Shown in pieces: positions 44,358 through 54,400 of a stretch of 64,000 nucleotides of DNA. The DNA is from Pseudoalteromonas shioyasakiensis (GTDB taxonomy: Bacteria; Pseudomonadota; Gammaproteobacteria; Enterobacterales; Alteromonadaceae): assembly GCF_024518675.1 (NCBI RefSeq), contig NZ_JANIGL010000003.1:682001-746000 (forward strand), written 5' to 3'. Under the pieces are notes generated by a model. It had not been told where the DNA came from, searched no databases, and saw only the letters and a list, made by a program, of their open reading frames with translations. The number at the start of each line of letters is the position of its first letter. The stretch's first letter is position 1. Both the position numbers and the translations under genes were made by a program.

Positions 44358-45590
44358 ATGTTCAACTCTTGTATGCATATCTTAATAGTCGACGACCACG
44401 CATTTGTGCGTCGTGCGCTGACGTCGATGATCAGCCAGCTTGGCGATCACCGTATCTCCCATGCGGCTGATGGTGATGATGCACTACGACTGATAAACAC
44501 AATCACGCCAGATATTATTATTTGTGATTTAGCCATGCCGAATATGGATGGTCTAGCCCTGCTTAGGCAGTTAAGTACGCAGCAATTTACAGGTAGTGTT
44601 ATTTTATCGAGTGCGTCTGATGCCAGCTTATTACGTGCCGCGGCTAACTTAGTTCACGCATTTGGCCTTAACCTGTTAGGCATTATGCCTAAACCGAGCT
44701 CACATAGTCAGTTAAGCCACTTTTTTAGCGCTCACCAAAATCGTTTTAATCGCCCAGCTAAGCAAACAGCCATTACTGTTGATACCTCTAAAGCGGTATT
44801 AGAGCAAGCATTGCAGCTTGGGCAGTTCATAGCGGTATATCAACCTCAAGTTGATTTAAAGTCGGGTGAATGTATTGGCCTTGAGGCGTTATGCCGCTGG
44901 CAACATCCAGAGCATGGGGTGTTATCGCCGTACTTTTTTATTGACCAAATTGAAGATGCCGGACTCATGCCTGCGTTAACACTGGCTATTATTGAGCAAA
45001 GCGTTGCCATGCTGACAAAGTTAGGTAATGAATTTAACCATAGCAAGCTGTCGATTAATTTAACACCTTCGTGCTTATCAGATGACACAGTCAATCATAT
45101 ATTGGCTAATCAGCCGTTAATGGCGCTTGCCCAGCGTAAACGTATTTCTCTTGAGGTGACCGAACAAACTGAGCTGTTAAGCGATAGTTTGTCGCTTGAG
45201 CTGTTATCTCGGTTACGTATGAATGGCTTTAATTTGTCTGTAGATGACTTTGGCACGGGTTATTCTTCATTACAACAATTGAGTCAGTATCCGTTTAACG
45301 AAATCAAGCTCGATCGTAGTTTTGTCGCTAATGCGCTCAATAATCCGCAGTGTGGCGCAATTGTCGAAATGGCGATTCAATTAGCTAAAAAACTACACAT
45401 GAAAGTAGTGGTTGAAGGCGTAGAAACACTTGAGCAATGGCAACATATGCAGTTACTGGGCGCCGATACTTGCCAAGGTTTTTACAGCGCAAAGCCTATG
45501 GCTTATGAGCAGCTAAGTGCGTGGTATCTGCAATGGCAAGCTCAATATCAGGCCATTAAAACATCGACCGATGAGGCATTACGCGCTTGA
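44358..45590 (+). CDS. REC-EAL c-di-GMP phosphodiesterase (RocR-like)
   Basis: 410 residues from ATG 44358. REC domain with phosphoacceptor Asp57 (IIICDLAMPNMDG), then an EAL domain with Glu176-Ala-Leu (GLEALCRW), SLEVTEQTELL, the DDFGTGYSSL loop 6, IKLDRSFV, and VEGVETLEQW followed by GADTCQGFYSAKPM. All catalytic positions appear intact, so an active phosphodiesterase controlled by phosphorylation is expected. Domain order equals RocR of Pseudomonas, whose partner is a BvgS-like kinase, as found here two genes downstream. Its stop overlaps the next gene start (TTGA). A frame from TTG 44289 exists but that codon lies in the FNR-type site. Confidence 0.9.
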   Translation: MFNSCMHILIVDDHAFVRRALTSMISQLGDHRISHAADGDDALRLINTITPDIIICDLAMPNMDGLALLRQLSTQQFTGSVILSSASDASLLRAAANLVHAFGLNLLGIMPKPSSHSQLSHFFSAHQNRFNRPAKQTAITVDTSKAVLEQALQLGQFIAVYQPQVDLKSGECIGLEALCRWQHPEHGVLSPYFFIDQIEDAGLMPALTLAIIEQSVAMLTKLGNEFNHSKLSINLTPSCLSDDTVNHILANQPLMALAQRKRISLEVTEQTELLSDSLSLELLSRLRMNGFNLSVDDFGTGYSSLQQLSQYPFNEIKLDRSFVANALNNPQCGAIVEMAIQLAKKLHMKVVVEGVETLEQWQHMQLLGADTCQGFYSAKPMAYEQLSAWYLQWQAQYQAIKTSTDEALRA

Positions 45591-47206
45591 ACTTTTTAAC
45601 TGATAAACGCATTTTGGTGATTGATGATAGCAGTTTAATTTTATCGGCTATTCGTTTAATGCTGATCAATAAAGGCGCGGTGGCAAAAAATGTCATACTA
45701 GCCAAAGATGCTAAAACCACCATAAGTGCCTGCCAAAATCGTAGCTTTGACTTTATTTTGTTTGATTATAATTTAGGTCAAGGGGCTGATGGCCTCCAGC
45801 TTTTAGCGCATTTAAAAATGGCAAAACTAATAGCAAAAGAGTGCGTTATTTTTATCGTCACTGCCGAGCAGTCTCGCCAAGTTGTACAAGGCTTTAGTGA
45901 ATGGCAACCCGACGGTTACCTAGTTAAACCCTTCAATATAAATAATATGCTGCCGCGTATGATTGCATGTTACCGTAAAAAACAGTCGTTAATTGAACTT
46001 GAACACTGCTATTTAAAACGTGGCTTTGAGCGTGCTAAAAATACCCTTTCTCGCTATGCGACATTAAGCTATTGCCATGAACTTGAACATGCTTTGCTAA
46101 TGTGGGATGGGCAAACAGTCCAAATGTGCCAACAGCTTAAGTTATTGGTTGAACAAGGCGATGATAACGCGCGCTTAAGTTATGCAAACTGTTTACTTAA
46201 TGACGGTAAAACAACTGACGCACTGAGTGCAGTAAAACCATTATTGGCTATTAAGCGTTACCAGCTCAGTGCCTTAGATTTGCATGTTAGTGCTAGCTTG
46301 GCACAAGGGCAGCTGCAACAGGCATATGATTACTTAGCGCAAATGAATACGGTTGCGCCAGATAACCCACAACGCTTGCTTATGCAGTTTAATCTTGCGG
46401 TCATTTTAAATAATACTGACTACATGCAACACGCCGTTGAGCGCTACCAAAAAACCACACAACACCTAAGTTGGTTAAATATTGATTGCCAGTTTAACGT
46501 ATTGCGTTATTTACTCGCGCAAATTGAAGGGTTAAATGAAAGCCGCTACGGCAGTGAATTTAAACGCCTAGAAACCACCTATTTGCACAAGCGCTTAAAG
46601 ATTTTACAAAACCCACGAGCACTGCAATTACACGAAATCAAAGACATTCTTGATGCCCGTTTTGCACTTTGTATTGGCGATCGCCAAGAAGCGTTGCAGA
46701 TTGTAAGTAAATACAGTGATTATGCCACTTACGTGACACTGCCGTTTTATTGCCAGCTCGATATTGTGCATTTATATCGGCGTTTAGCGCTGCCGCTTCC
46801 TGACTTTATCAATAACTTGAATAAAGATGAGCATAGCCAACATTTGCTTTTACAAAACACGCTGCAATATACCCATTCTTATCAACAATTGGTTGATGCT
46901 CAGATCCGCAAAATCAAAAGCACTGAGAATAAAGGGTTTTATATGCAAGCCGTTACCCAGTGCATTGAAGCAATTGATAACTTAGGGATCAATGTCGAGC
47001 TTGCGCAATTACTATTGCGTGGGTTTACTAAAGCCATCCCCATTAATGTTACGCCGCAGCAGCTAAAACAGTATTACTTACTGGCTAAACACAGCCTCAC
47101 ACTCAACAAAAACCAAGTTGAGAATAGTGAGCTCTATTTTAAATATTGCCGTTATGTTGAATCCACTGTGAGCTTTTTAAACACTCAGCCTAAGGTTGCC
47201 GTATGA
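45587..47206 (+). CDS. Response regulator with C-terminal TPR-like domain
   Basis: 539 residues from a TTG start that overlaps the preceding stop. REC domain: Asp13-Asp14, phosphoacceptor Asp60 (FILFDYNLG), Lys in GYLVKPFNI. The rest (about 135-539) is helical with tetratricopeptide-like pairs (AVKPLLAIKRYQLSALDLHV, LAQGQLQQAYDYLAQM). No DNA-binding or catalytic output is visible, so it probably acts through protein contacts. The next gene starts within its stop (ATGA overlap). Phosphate is expected from the hybrid kinase of the same operon. Confidence 0.85.
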   Translation: MNFLTDKRILVIDDSSLILSAIRLMLINKGAVAKNVILAKDAKTTISACQNRSFDFILFDYNLGQGADGLQLLAHLKMAKLIAKECVIFIVTAEQSRQVVQGFSEWQPDGYLVKPFNINNMLPRMIACYRKKQSLIELEHCYLKRGFERAKNTLSRYATLSYCHELEHALLMWDGQTVQMCQQLKLLVEQGDDNARLSYANCLLNDGKTTDALSAVKPLLAIKRYQLSALDLHVSASLAQGQLQQAYDYLAQMNTVAPDNPQRLLMQFNLAVILNNTDYMQHAVERYQKTTQHLSWLNIDCQFNVLRYLLAQIEGLNESRYGSEFKRLETTYLHKRLKILQNPRALQLHEIKDILDARFALCIGDRQEALQIVSKYSDYATYVTLPFYCQLDIVHLYRRLALPLPDFINNLNKDEHSQHLLLQNTLQYTHSYQQLVDAQIRKIKSTENKGFYMQAVTQCIEAIDNLGINVELAQLLLRGFTKAIPINVTPQQLKQYYLLAKHSLTLNKNQVENSELYFKYCRYVESTVSFLNTQPKVAV

Positions 47207-50200
47207 TGTCTGTCTTTCGTTCAAAATTAGTTACTTTGCTAACTTACGCGGTTTTAGTATGCGGGCTAGTAAGTTTTAATACCTTTGCAAATAGCACAGC
47301 CCTTACACACTCGCTTGCAAGCGAGAAAAAAGTATTAATGGTAGGCACATTAAAAGGTAACTATATTCCCTTCTTTGCGGTGAAAGAAAATAATAAAGTA
47401 GGTGGAATTTACCCAGAATACATAGAGCACTTGGCGGCTAGGTTAAACTTACAAATACAGTACCAGTTTTATTCATCAATTACCCAGCTTGAAAATGCAG
47501 CCAAGCAAGGCCGAATTGATATTGCCTTAGGCTTACAACAAAGCAATGAACGCAAAAGCTATTTAACACTTAGTGAAACAATTTTATCCGTGCCACGTTC
47601 TGCGCTCATTGCCAAAGAGCTTAATAAATCCCCTTTTCAACTGACAGCAAACCCTGAGGTTAACCTCGCGGTGTTTAAATATGACGTTGATAAAGCATAT
47701 ATTGATCAACTGTATCCTGAGCTGAAAAAATTAGACATCAAACAGCAACGAGATCTCGCGCCAGCATTAAATTATGGCCTAGCAAACGCTCATTTTAGTG
47801 ACTCTTTGTCTAACCAATATTTGGCTGCACACTTAGATACTGACAAATTTAGTACGATTACGCTGCCTCATGTGCCCAATAAGCAGTTTCATATTCCGCT
47901 TATTAAAAATAATACCGCGCTAAATAAAGCAATTAATGAGCTTATCAGTAACACAAATCCAATTACGGTTTCTGCGATTGTTGCCCATGCCAGTCAGTGG
48001 CAACACTATAGCAAAAAGCCAGTCATGGTCATCACGCCAGAGCAACAAGACTGGCTAAAACAGCATAAAGTGATTCGTTACACCACACTGCCTAAATGGC
48101 ATACCATTACTATGTATGATGAATCAAATAAGCCAATGGGGCTATCAATCAGTGTGTTAAACCGCATTGCGACCTTGTTAGGGGTAACCCTTGAATATGT
48201 GCCATCCAGTTCAATTGAAGAGGCCATGCAATTTATTCAACAAGGCAAAGTAGATGTAATACCGGCTATTTTGAGTACCCAACAACGCCGCAATAATATG
48301 CATTTTACTCAGCCTTATTTAACCACACCATGGGCGATAGTGGCATTAAAAAACAGCCAGATCGATGTAACTCGGTTATTAGAAGGTGAATACAATATTG
48401 CCTCTCCTAATGGTGATTATGCCCGTGCAATTATTTTAGATTACTTTAAAAACAGCACGCTCTTACCCGTTAATAATATGGAGCAAAGTTTGGCGTTACT
48501 CGATCAGGGCGACGCGGATGTTATTTTTAGTACGTTAGCTACCTCGCAATCTTGGCTTAAGCACAAAGATGGTCACAACTATCGATTAATTGAAAACTTT
48601 TTAGTAAATAACAATATTGATGTGCAACTAGCAGTAAGCAAGCACTCACAACCTTTGTTGCCTATTTTGAATAGTGCTCTTGATGCGATTGGCTACGAAG
48701 CGCTTGAAGATATTTCTCGTAGTTGGATTGAGTTAAACACTAAGCAGGGTATCAATACTAAAAAAATTATCTTTTATAGTTTACTCGCCTGTGCAGTGTT
48801 TTTACTGGTTGTGGTGGGTTTTTTATATTGGAACCAAAAATTACGTCAAGAAGTAAACATCAGGCGTGTAGCACAGCACCGCGCTTTGCAGGCGGAACAA
48901 AAGCTCACCTCGATTGCCAATGCTATTCCTGGTGCCGTGGTGCAATTTAAAATTACTGACAACCAGCTTATTTTTACTTATGCCAGTCAAGGTATAGAAA
49001 GATTTACGCCGTTCAAACAAATTAATTTATCGGCAACGCAAACCGTTAACCTTAACGATAAAGACTTTTTTACACTGATCTCAAAAGCACAAGTAGAGCA
49101 ACTTATTGATGCGGCAAATCAAGCATTAATAGATAACCAAGGTATTGATTTTGAATGTGAATTAAACGCGCCTTATAAAAATTGGTTGAACTTGGTCGCG
49201 TTTCCGACATCAACCGGAGATGACTGTGTTTGGAGCGGTGTATTACTTGAGATAAACCAACGTAAAGAGCAAGAAATAGCCCTCAGTGAAGAAAAAACCA
49301 AAGCCGAACAAGCGGCGATTGCTAAATCACGCTTTTTAGCCATGATGAGTCATGAGATTCGTACCCCACTCAGTGGTGTTATTACCACCACCGAGCTACT
49401 TTCGCAGTCGCAGCTTGATTCTCAGCAGCGCGATGATGTCAACACAATCACCGCATCTGCTAACAATTTACTGCATATTCTCAACGATGTACTTGATCAT
49501 ACAAAGATGGAAGAGCAGCAGTTCGCAATAGAGAAAGTAGAGTGTGATTTATTGGTGGTCACAGAAAATGCTATACGTGCACACATTGCGAACGCACAAG
49601 CCAAAGGCTTGCGGATGAATTTTTATTTTGATCCCCTGCTTAATCGCTTTATTGAAACCGACCCGGTGCGATTACAACAAGTGCTATCAAATTTGATCAG
49701 CAATGCGGTTAAATTTACCGAGCAAGGTCATATCAATATCACTGTGACTGCCACTACAACTGAGCATAATTTACAACAGGTCGCATTTACTGTGAGCGAT
49801 AGCGGCCTAGGGATTGCAACTGAAAACCAAAGTAAGCTATTTACCCCTTTTATGCAGGCTGAAAGTTCAACGAACCGCCAATATGGTGGTACTGGGCTTG
49901 GCTTATCAATTTGTCGTATGTTGGTAAACCGTTTAGGCGGTGACATAAACCTGGCTAGCCATTTAGGCCAAGGCAGTGAGTTTAGTTTTACTATACCGCT
50001 GGAATCTTACAAGCCTTCACAATGGCCTACTAGCTTAAACAAAAAGCAGTTAGTCATACTTGATGATGGCAGTGAATGTATTGCCAATGTTGTGCTGTAC
50101 TTAAAACAATGGCAATTAGATTTTGTTCACGTCACTGATTTAGTTAACCCTGAGCAATGGCGCAACCCCGAGCGCTATAACAACAGTATGATAATATTCC

Positions 50201-51168
50201 ATCATCTACTAGCTAATATCGTGCAGCTTAAAGCAGTGGATGCAAGTAATGTATGGGTTAAGCTCTGTGAAGTGGCTAATAATGATGCCAGCGCCGATCA
50301 CTTTATTGCGACAAACCCGTTATTAATTTCTTCGCTGCTAAAGTTACTTGCCCACGCGGATGATAAACTTGCTGAGAACCTGAATTATGTTGAACAACAG
50401 CAACAAGTTCAGTTGCAAACAAAAGCACAAGCTATTGCCACCGGTAGGCTCATTTTGGTTGCCGAAGACCATCCGACCAACCGACGCGTTATCAAACGCC
50501 AACTTGAAAGCCTAGGCTATCAAGCTGATTATGTTGAAAATGGTATTCAAGCACTCGCTGCCATCGCCAAGCAGCAATACAATTTACTTATTACCGACTG
50601 CCATATGCCTGAGCTTGATGGTTACGGCTTAACTCAGCAGCTACGCCAGCAAGGCAATAGCATGCCAATAATTGCCTTTACTGCCAATGCCCTGACCGGT
50701 GAAGCTGAGCGTTGTATTGCACTTGGCATGAATGGCTATATCAGCAAGCCCATTAGTCAAAGCATGCTACAGGCTAAATTAAATAAATATCTGCCGAAGA
50801 TAGCCCCTACTTTAAACCCGGTAGTCGATACTATGAGCCCTGATGCAATAACCGATAACAGCGGTTTTAACCTTGCTGAGTTACAAACGATGTTTGGCTC
50901 TAAAGATGACGTGGATTTGCTGTTGAGTGAGTTTATTAGCAGCGCAAAAATTGATATTGCTCAGCTTAATAATGCACTACAGGCGGGCGATTTTTTACAA
51001 CTTGCTGAAGTTGCACACCGTTTAAAAGGTGCTGCACAAATGATGCTAGCAACTAATTTAAGTAGCCTCGCAAGCCAATTAGAAGACGCAGCAAAGCGGC
51101 ATCAGCAATCACAATGTGAAACCTTATACCAACAGCTCAATGATTGTTTGGCAGCATTGAGTAATTAG
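47203..51168 (+). CDS. BvgS-like hybrid sensor kinase with tandem periplasmic SBP domains
   Basis: 1321 residues. Signal/transmembrane start (about 10-30), two periplasmic SBP_bac_3 (Venus flytrap) domains (about 42-260 and 285-505), a transmembrane helix near 520-545 (IIFYSLLACAVFLLVVVGFLYW), a PAS-like linker, HisKA (FLAMMSHEIRTPLSG, His about 716), HATPase (N-box QVLSNLISNAVKF, GGTGLGLSI), REC (Asp about 1131, ITDCHMPELDG) and a C-terminal HPt domain (His about 1272, AHRLKGAAQ). This is the complete His-Asp-His relay of BvgS/EvgS/RocS-type kinases, which would phosphorylate the two upstream response regulators. The ligand is unknown; SBP_bac_3 domains often bind amino acids. Confidence 0.92.
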   Translation: MMSVFRSKLVTLLTYAVLVCGLVSFNTFANSTALTHSLASEKKVLMVGTLKGNYIPFFAVKENNKVGGIYPEYIEHLAARLNLQIQYQFYSSITQLENAAKQGRIDIALGLQQSNERKSYLTLSETILSVPRSALIAKELNKSPFQLTANPEVNLAVFKYDVDKAYIDQLYPELKKLDIKQQRDLAPALNYGLANAHFSDSLSNQYLAAHLDTDKFSTITLPHVPNKQFHIPLIKNNTALNKAINELISNTNPITVSAIVAHASQWQHYSKKPVMVITPEQQDWLKQHKVIRYTTLPKWHTITMYDESNKPMGLSISVLNRIATLLGVTLEYVPSSSIEEAMQFIQQGKVDVIPAILSTQQRRNNMHFTQPYLTTPWAIVALKNSQIDVTRLLEGEYNIASPNGDYARAIILDYFKNSTLLPVNNMEQSLALLDQGDADVIFSTLATSQSWLKHKDGHNYRLIENFLVNNNIDVQLAVSKHSQPLLPILNSALDAIGYEALEDISRSWIELNTKQGINTKKIIFYSLLACAVFLLVVVGFLYWNQKLRQEVNIRRVAQHRALQAEQKLTSIANAIPGAVVQFKITDNQLIFTYASQGIERFTPFKQINLSATQTVNLNDKDFFTLISKAQVEQLIDAANQALIDNQGIDFECELNAPYKNWLNLVAFPTSTGDDCVWSGVLLEINQRKEQEIALSEEKTKAEQAAIAKSRFLAMMSHEIRTPLSGVITTTELLSQSQLDSQQRDDVNTITASANNLLHILNDVLDHTKMEEQQFAIEKVECDLLVVTENAIRAHIANAQAKGLRMNFYFDPLLNRFIETDPVRLQQVLSNLISNAVKFTEQGHINITVTATTTEHNLQQVAFTVSDSGLGIATENQSKLFTPFMQAESSTNRQYGGTGLGLSICRMLVNRLGGDINLASHLGQGSEFSFTIPLESYKPSQWPTSLNKKQLVILDDGSECIANVVLYLKQWQLDFVHVTDLVNPEQWRNPERYNNSMIIFHHLLANIVQLKAVDASNVWVKLCEVANNDASADHFIATNPLLISSLLKLLAHADDKLAENLNYVEQQQQVQLQTKAQAIATGRLILVAEDHPTNRRVIKRQLESLGYQADYVENGIQALAAIAKQQYNLLITDCHMPELDGYGLTQQLRQQGNSMPIIAFTANALTGEAERCIALGMNGYISKPISQSMLQAKLNKYLPKIAPTLNPVVDTMSPDAITDNSGFNLAELQTMFGSKDDVDLLLSEFISSAKIDIAQLNNALQAGDFLQLAEVAHRLKGAAQMMLATNLSSLASQLEDAAKRHQQSQCETLYQQLNDCLAALSN

Positions 51169-51262
51169 TGGATAAAGTAAAGGGACTAGGTTCTAGGGAA
51201 GTGACTAGGCGCTAGGTGTATTCGCTGCACGTCGCTCTAAGCCCGAAACCCGCCGCTTTGCC

Positions 51263-51312
51263 TTTTAAGTAATTTATTCACAAAGAGGTAAAGAGACGCT
51301 GCGCTGATGAGG
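51263..51312 (-). repeat. Repeat B copy 5 (partial, inverted)
   Basis: Only the AATTTATTCACAAAGAGG to GCTGCGCTGATGAGG half is present. Confidence 0.7.
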
Positions 51313-51341
51313 TAATAAAAAAGATACTAGGTTCTAGGGTA

Positions 51342-51440
51342 TATCGAAGTAAAAACCTATTTTTGTGGGAATAGGCTTTAGCCATGATGCTGTTTTAGGT
51401 TGTGTGTTAAAAGCCAATCGGCGCTAAAGCGCTCTCCTAC
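51342..51440 (-). repeat. Repeat A copy 5 (inverted)
   Basis: Reverse complement of the GTAG-headed element, almost identical to the copy at 43622, including the flanking TAATGTAGGTCGTGCTTTAG word. Confidence 0.85.
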
Positions 51441-51534
51441 TAATGTAGGTCGTGCTTTAGCGCGTCAATTTTCAACCTCAAACAATGTCGCCATAAATGA
51501 CGACCTACACCGCACTAAGCCAGCAGCCAGTGTC

Positions 51535-51604
51535 GTTTCTCATTTTGTTCTCATTCACTTCTCTTTGTGCAAATTGGTTTTAAGTGATTTATTCACAAAG
51601 AGGC
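51535..51604 (-). repeat. Repeat B copy 6 (inverted)
   Basis: CTCATTCACTTCTCTTTGTG to TTATTCACAAAGAGG; the CTCTTTGTG/CACAAAGAG arms are perfect. Confidence 0.75.
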
Positions 51605-51785
51605 TAGGTTCTATGGAAGTGACTAGGCGCTAGGTGTATTCGTAGCTCGAAGCCAGCAGCACGTCGCCCGCTGCACGTAACCCGTCGCTTTACTATTTAC
51701 CTACCCTGTCACCAGAATATTCTCTCATCAACAATAGTAGTATTTTCGTGCAATCCGATGAAAAACAAACCATTTCGTTTGTTTT

Positions 51786-53159
51786 TTAAGTTAATTTATA
51801 GGGCAACTCAATCGTAAACATCACTCCCTGTTGCGGCCTACTGTGAACGGTTACATTGCCTCGTAGTGCCTGTGTCGCTAAATTATAAACTATCGCCATT
51901 CCTAAGCCACTGCCGCCACTGCCTCGAGATGTGGTAAAAAATGGCTCAAACACTTTGCTAGCAACATGCTCTTCCATACCCCGGCCATTATCTTGGTAAC
52001 ATAAACTGTAACTATCTCGCTCAGGGGTGTCAGTCACTGTTATGGTGACTTGGTTGTCGTCTGCTCCGGTAAAACCATGTACGCAACTATTGTTGACTAA
52101 ATTCATAATAATCTGATTCAGCGCCCCAGGAACGGTTAGTACGCTGAGAGTTTTATCGCAGTGTATTTGCGTATTAACCTTGTGACGGCGAGTCAATGGC
52201 GTCAGGCTGTGGATTGCCTTAGTTAAGTAGTCATGTAGGTTTATGGTGCTTACTTTTAATGATGATTGATCAACCGCAGTTTGTTTAAAATTAGAAATTA
52301 AAACCGCCGCTTTATCTAAATTAGTGCTTGAGATTGTTAAACATTCGCTGATATGCAAAATAAAATTATCTACATCGTTTTTTGATAACGTATTATCATT
52401 AAGTTGCTGCGTAAGCAGAGCAAGGTGATCAGTTGCTGAACTTGTGGCGGTCACTGCTACACCCAAAGGTGTATTTACTTCATGGGCAATACCAGCAACA
52501 AGGTTTCCTAAAGCCGCCATTTTCTCAGACTCGATGAGTTTCACTTGGGTGTTATTTAACGCATCTAGGGTTTTTTGCAGGGTTTTAGTACGCTCAATAA
52601 CCCGCTCTTCTAACTGCTGGTTGGCAACTTCTAACTGCTGTTTCACTAAACGGCTTTCTTGCGCTGACAATGCTCGGCCATATAAATCTGCCAAGGCAGA
52701 TAAAAACGCGCATTCGTCGTCTTGCCATTGTCTTGGTCTGGTATCTTCACAACAAAAAATGCCGATCATTTTACCTTTAAACCTAAGGGGGGCATCTAGC
52801 ATTGAATTGATGCCTAAAGGGGTTAAATAACAATCTGAAAATTCATAAGTAGCGGGATCGGTATGAGCATCATTAGCAATGATCACACGTTGTGTATCAA
52901 GCGCCTGAAAGTAAGCCGGAAAGGTCTCACGGGTTAACACTAAACTGTGATCAGGGTCATCATCGTCATTATCAAGTAATAATCGGCAGTGACATTGGCT
53001 AAAGTCATCATTTAATAACCAAATACTTGCTCGGGCATTATTTAAGCCATTCATAATTGCCGTAACAATAAGTTGCTCCGCTAGCTCTATATACCCTTCA
53101 TCGAGAATAGCTGAAGTAGACACATCATAAAGTATCTGCACAAGTTGTTGCCGCATCAA
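51786..53159 (-). CDS. GAF-domain sensor histidine kinase
   Basis: 457 residues, cytoplasmic. A GAF domain (about 15-165: SIWLLNDDFSQCHCRLL ... MLDAPLRFKGKMIGIFCCED) is followed by a coiled-coil (165-212), HisKA with His226 (AGIAHEVNTPLG), and HATPase motifs (NLVNNSCVHG, DNGRGM, GSGGSGLGMAIVYNLA). The ligand of the GAF domain is unknown. No response regulator adjoins it; the REC proteins 5 kb away have their own kinase. Its kinase core resembles that of the H-NOX-associated kinase. Confidence 0.88.
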   Translation of the reverse strand: MMRQQLVQILYDVSTSAILDEGYIELAEQLIVTAIMNGLNNARASIWLLNDDFSQCHCRLLLDNDDDDPDHSLVLTRETFPAYFQALDTQRVIIANDAHTDPATYEFSDCYLTPLGINSMLDAPLRFKGKMIGIFCCEDTRPRQWQDDECAFLSALADLYGRALSAQESRLVKQQLEVANQQLEERVIERTKTLQKTLDALNNTQVKLIESEKMAALGNLVAGIAHEVNTPLGVAVTATSSATDHLALLTQQLNDNTLSKNDVDNFILHISECLTISSTNLDKAAVLISNFKQTAVDQSSLKVSTINLHDYLTKAIHSLTPLTRRHKVNTQIHCDKTLSVLTVPGALNQIIMNLVNNSCVHGFTGADDNQVTITVTDTPERDSYSLCYQDNGRGMEEHVASKVFEPFFTTSRGSGGSGLGMAIVYNLATQALRGNVTVHSRPQQGVMFTIELPYKLT

Positions 53160-53314
53160 ATAAGCCTTATTCCAATGGGTCGTTAAGCTTAGTTTAGTCG
53201 ATGAAACTCAATCCTACCTAAGGATTGCATCATGGTTTATTTAAAGCTGGGCTATTTTTTTATATTAATTATGTAAAGCGTTAAATATTAAGACATTGTT
53301 CAGTTAAACTTGGC

Positions 53315-53405
53315 TATTATACACACTCACTCCTGTTGATACCCCTGACGACATTTATGTTGTTTAAGCAGTTTGACCAGCTCCCCCTTGAGCTGGTTTT
53401 TTTTT
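53315..53405 (+). ncRNA. Candidate small RNA with strong intrinsic terminator
   Basis: A 353-base gap without a gene carries an orphan rightward terminator: stem ACCAGCTC (53376-53383) with complement at 53390-53397, then nine T (53397-53405). A TATTAT -10-like box (53315-53320) lies about 55 bases before it, with no clear -35. Between them an imperfect hairpin (ACGACAT/ATGTTGT) can form. This gives a transcript of about 80 bases. A short frame ATGTTGTTTAAG... runs into the terminator but has no ribosome site. Confidence 0.45.
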
Positions 53406-53512
53406 GCCTGTGATTTGCTAGTTCCGTATTGATAGTCATGTTAAAGTTCCCTTACTAATTGAATACAACACTGTATTTAATATTGAACGAAATCTAATTA
53501 CTAGGCAGCACT

Positions 53513-54400
53513 ATGCGTCAAAATTTTTTACTGGTTACACTCTTTTTGGTTTTTCTTGGCTCAATGCAAGTGCATGGTCAAGAGGCTCGGCAAGCGCCGT
53601 CAGAGCAGCAACAAGAGCAAGCGTTAGCGCAAGTGCAAGAGCCTATGTTTCAACCCTTAATGGAGCGTTATATTCTTGATGAGCTAAAAGCGGTTCGTCA
53701 AGATCAGCAAAAGCTGCGTGAAGATGTCACTAAACAAGTCACTCATGCTCAGTTAGATACGGCTGATAGAGCAATAACTTACACCACTGACACTATAAAT
53801 AACGTGTTCTTTATTATTACTGCCACCGCTTCTATTTTAGTACTCGTAGGTTGGAACTCATTACGCGATGTAAAAAACAAGGTTGAAGATATCGTTAATA
53901 CCCGTGTGAGTGTGATCACCAACGAATACGAAGCGCGTTTAAACACTTTTGAAGAAAAGCTACGAGAACGATCAGAAGAGATCCTAAAAAACCAAGAGAA
54001 GATCTCAGTCACTAATGAGGTTCATTCGTTATGGATGCGCGCCAACTTAGAAAGCGATGTGTCTAATAAAATTGAGATTTTCGATGAAATCTTAAACCGT
54101 AAACCAGAAGATGTTGAAGCCATTGCCTACAAGGCCGATGCCTTACTTGAGTTAAACGAGACCGAGCAAGCTATTAAGCTATGCAACCAAGCCATTGATA
54201 TTGACAGTGATTATGGCTATGCATATTGGCAACGTGCCTGTGCATATGCACTGACGCATAAACACGCAGATGCGTTAGCTGATATAAAAATGGCGCTTGA
54301 GTATTCGCCGAATTTACGTAATGAGTTACTACATGAGAGTGCGTTTGCCAGCTTACACGATAATACAAGCTTTAATATTATTTTGGCAGGGGAATGCTAA
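53513..54400 (+). CDS. Membrane protein with coiled-coils and TPR repeats, unknown
   Basis: 295 residues. Signal-like N-terminus (1-22), a Gln-rich segment, coiled-coil, one transmembrane helix (NNVFFIITATASILVLVGW, about 96-114), a second long coiled-coil (about 115-170) and C-terminal TPR units (VEAIAYKADALLELNETEQAIKLCNQAI, YAYWQRACAYALTHKHADALADIKMAL). The TPR part probably binds a partner protein; topology (TPR inside or outside) is unclear. Its last four bases overlap the convergent gene at 54397. Confidence 0.7.
   Translation: MRQNFLLVTLFLVFLGSMQVHGQEARQAPSEQQQEQALAQVQEPMFQPLMERYILDELKAVRQDQQKLREDVTKQVTHAQLDTADRAITYTTDTINNVFFIITATASILVLVGWNSLRDVKNKVEDIVNTRVSVITNEYEARLNTFEEKLRERSEEILKNQEKISVTNEVHSLWMRANLESDVSNKIEIFDEILNRKPEDVEAIAYKADALLELNETEQAIKLCNQAIDIDSDYGYAYWQRACAYALTHKHADALADIKMALEYSPNLRNELLHESAFASLHDNTSFNIILAGEC

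Larger units (their letters stand above)
51169..51785. other. Repeat-rich non-coding region
   Basis: About 600 bases built of CTAGG words, inverted repeat A and two inverted repeat B copies, nearly parallel in order to the region at 43590-44070. The last 80 bases before the histidine kinase stop are unique. No gene supported. Confidence 0.7.
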
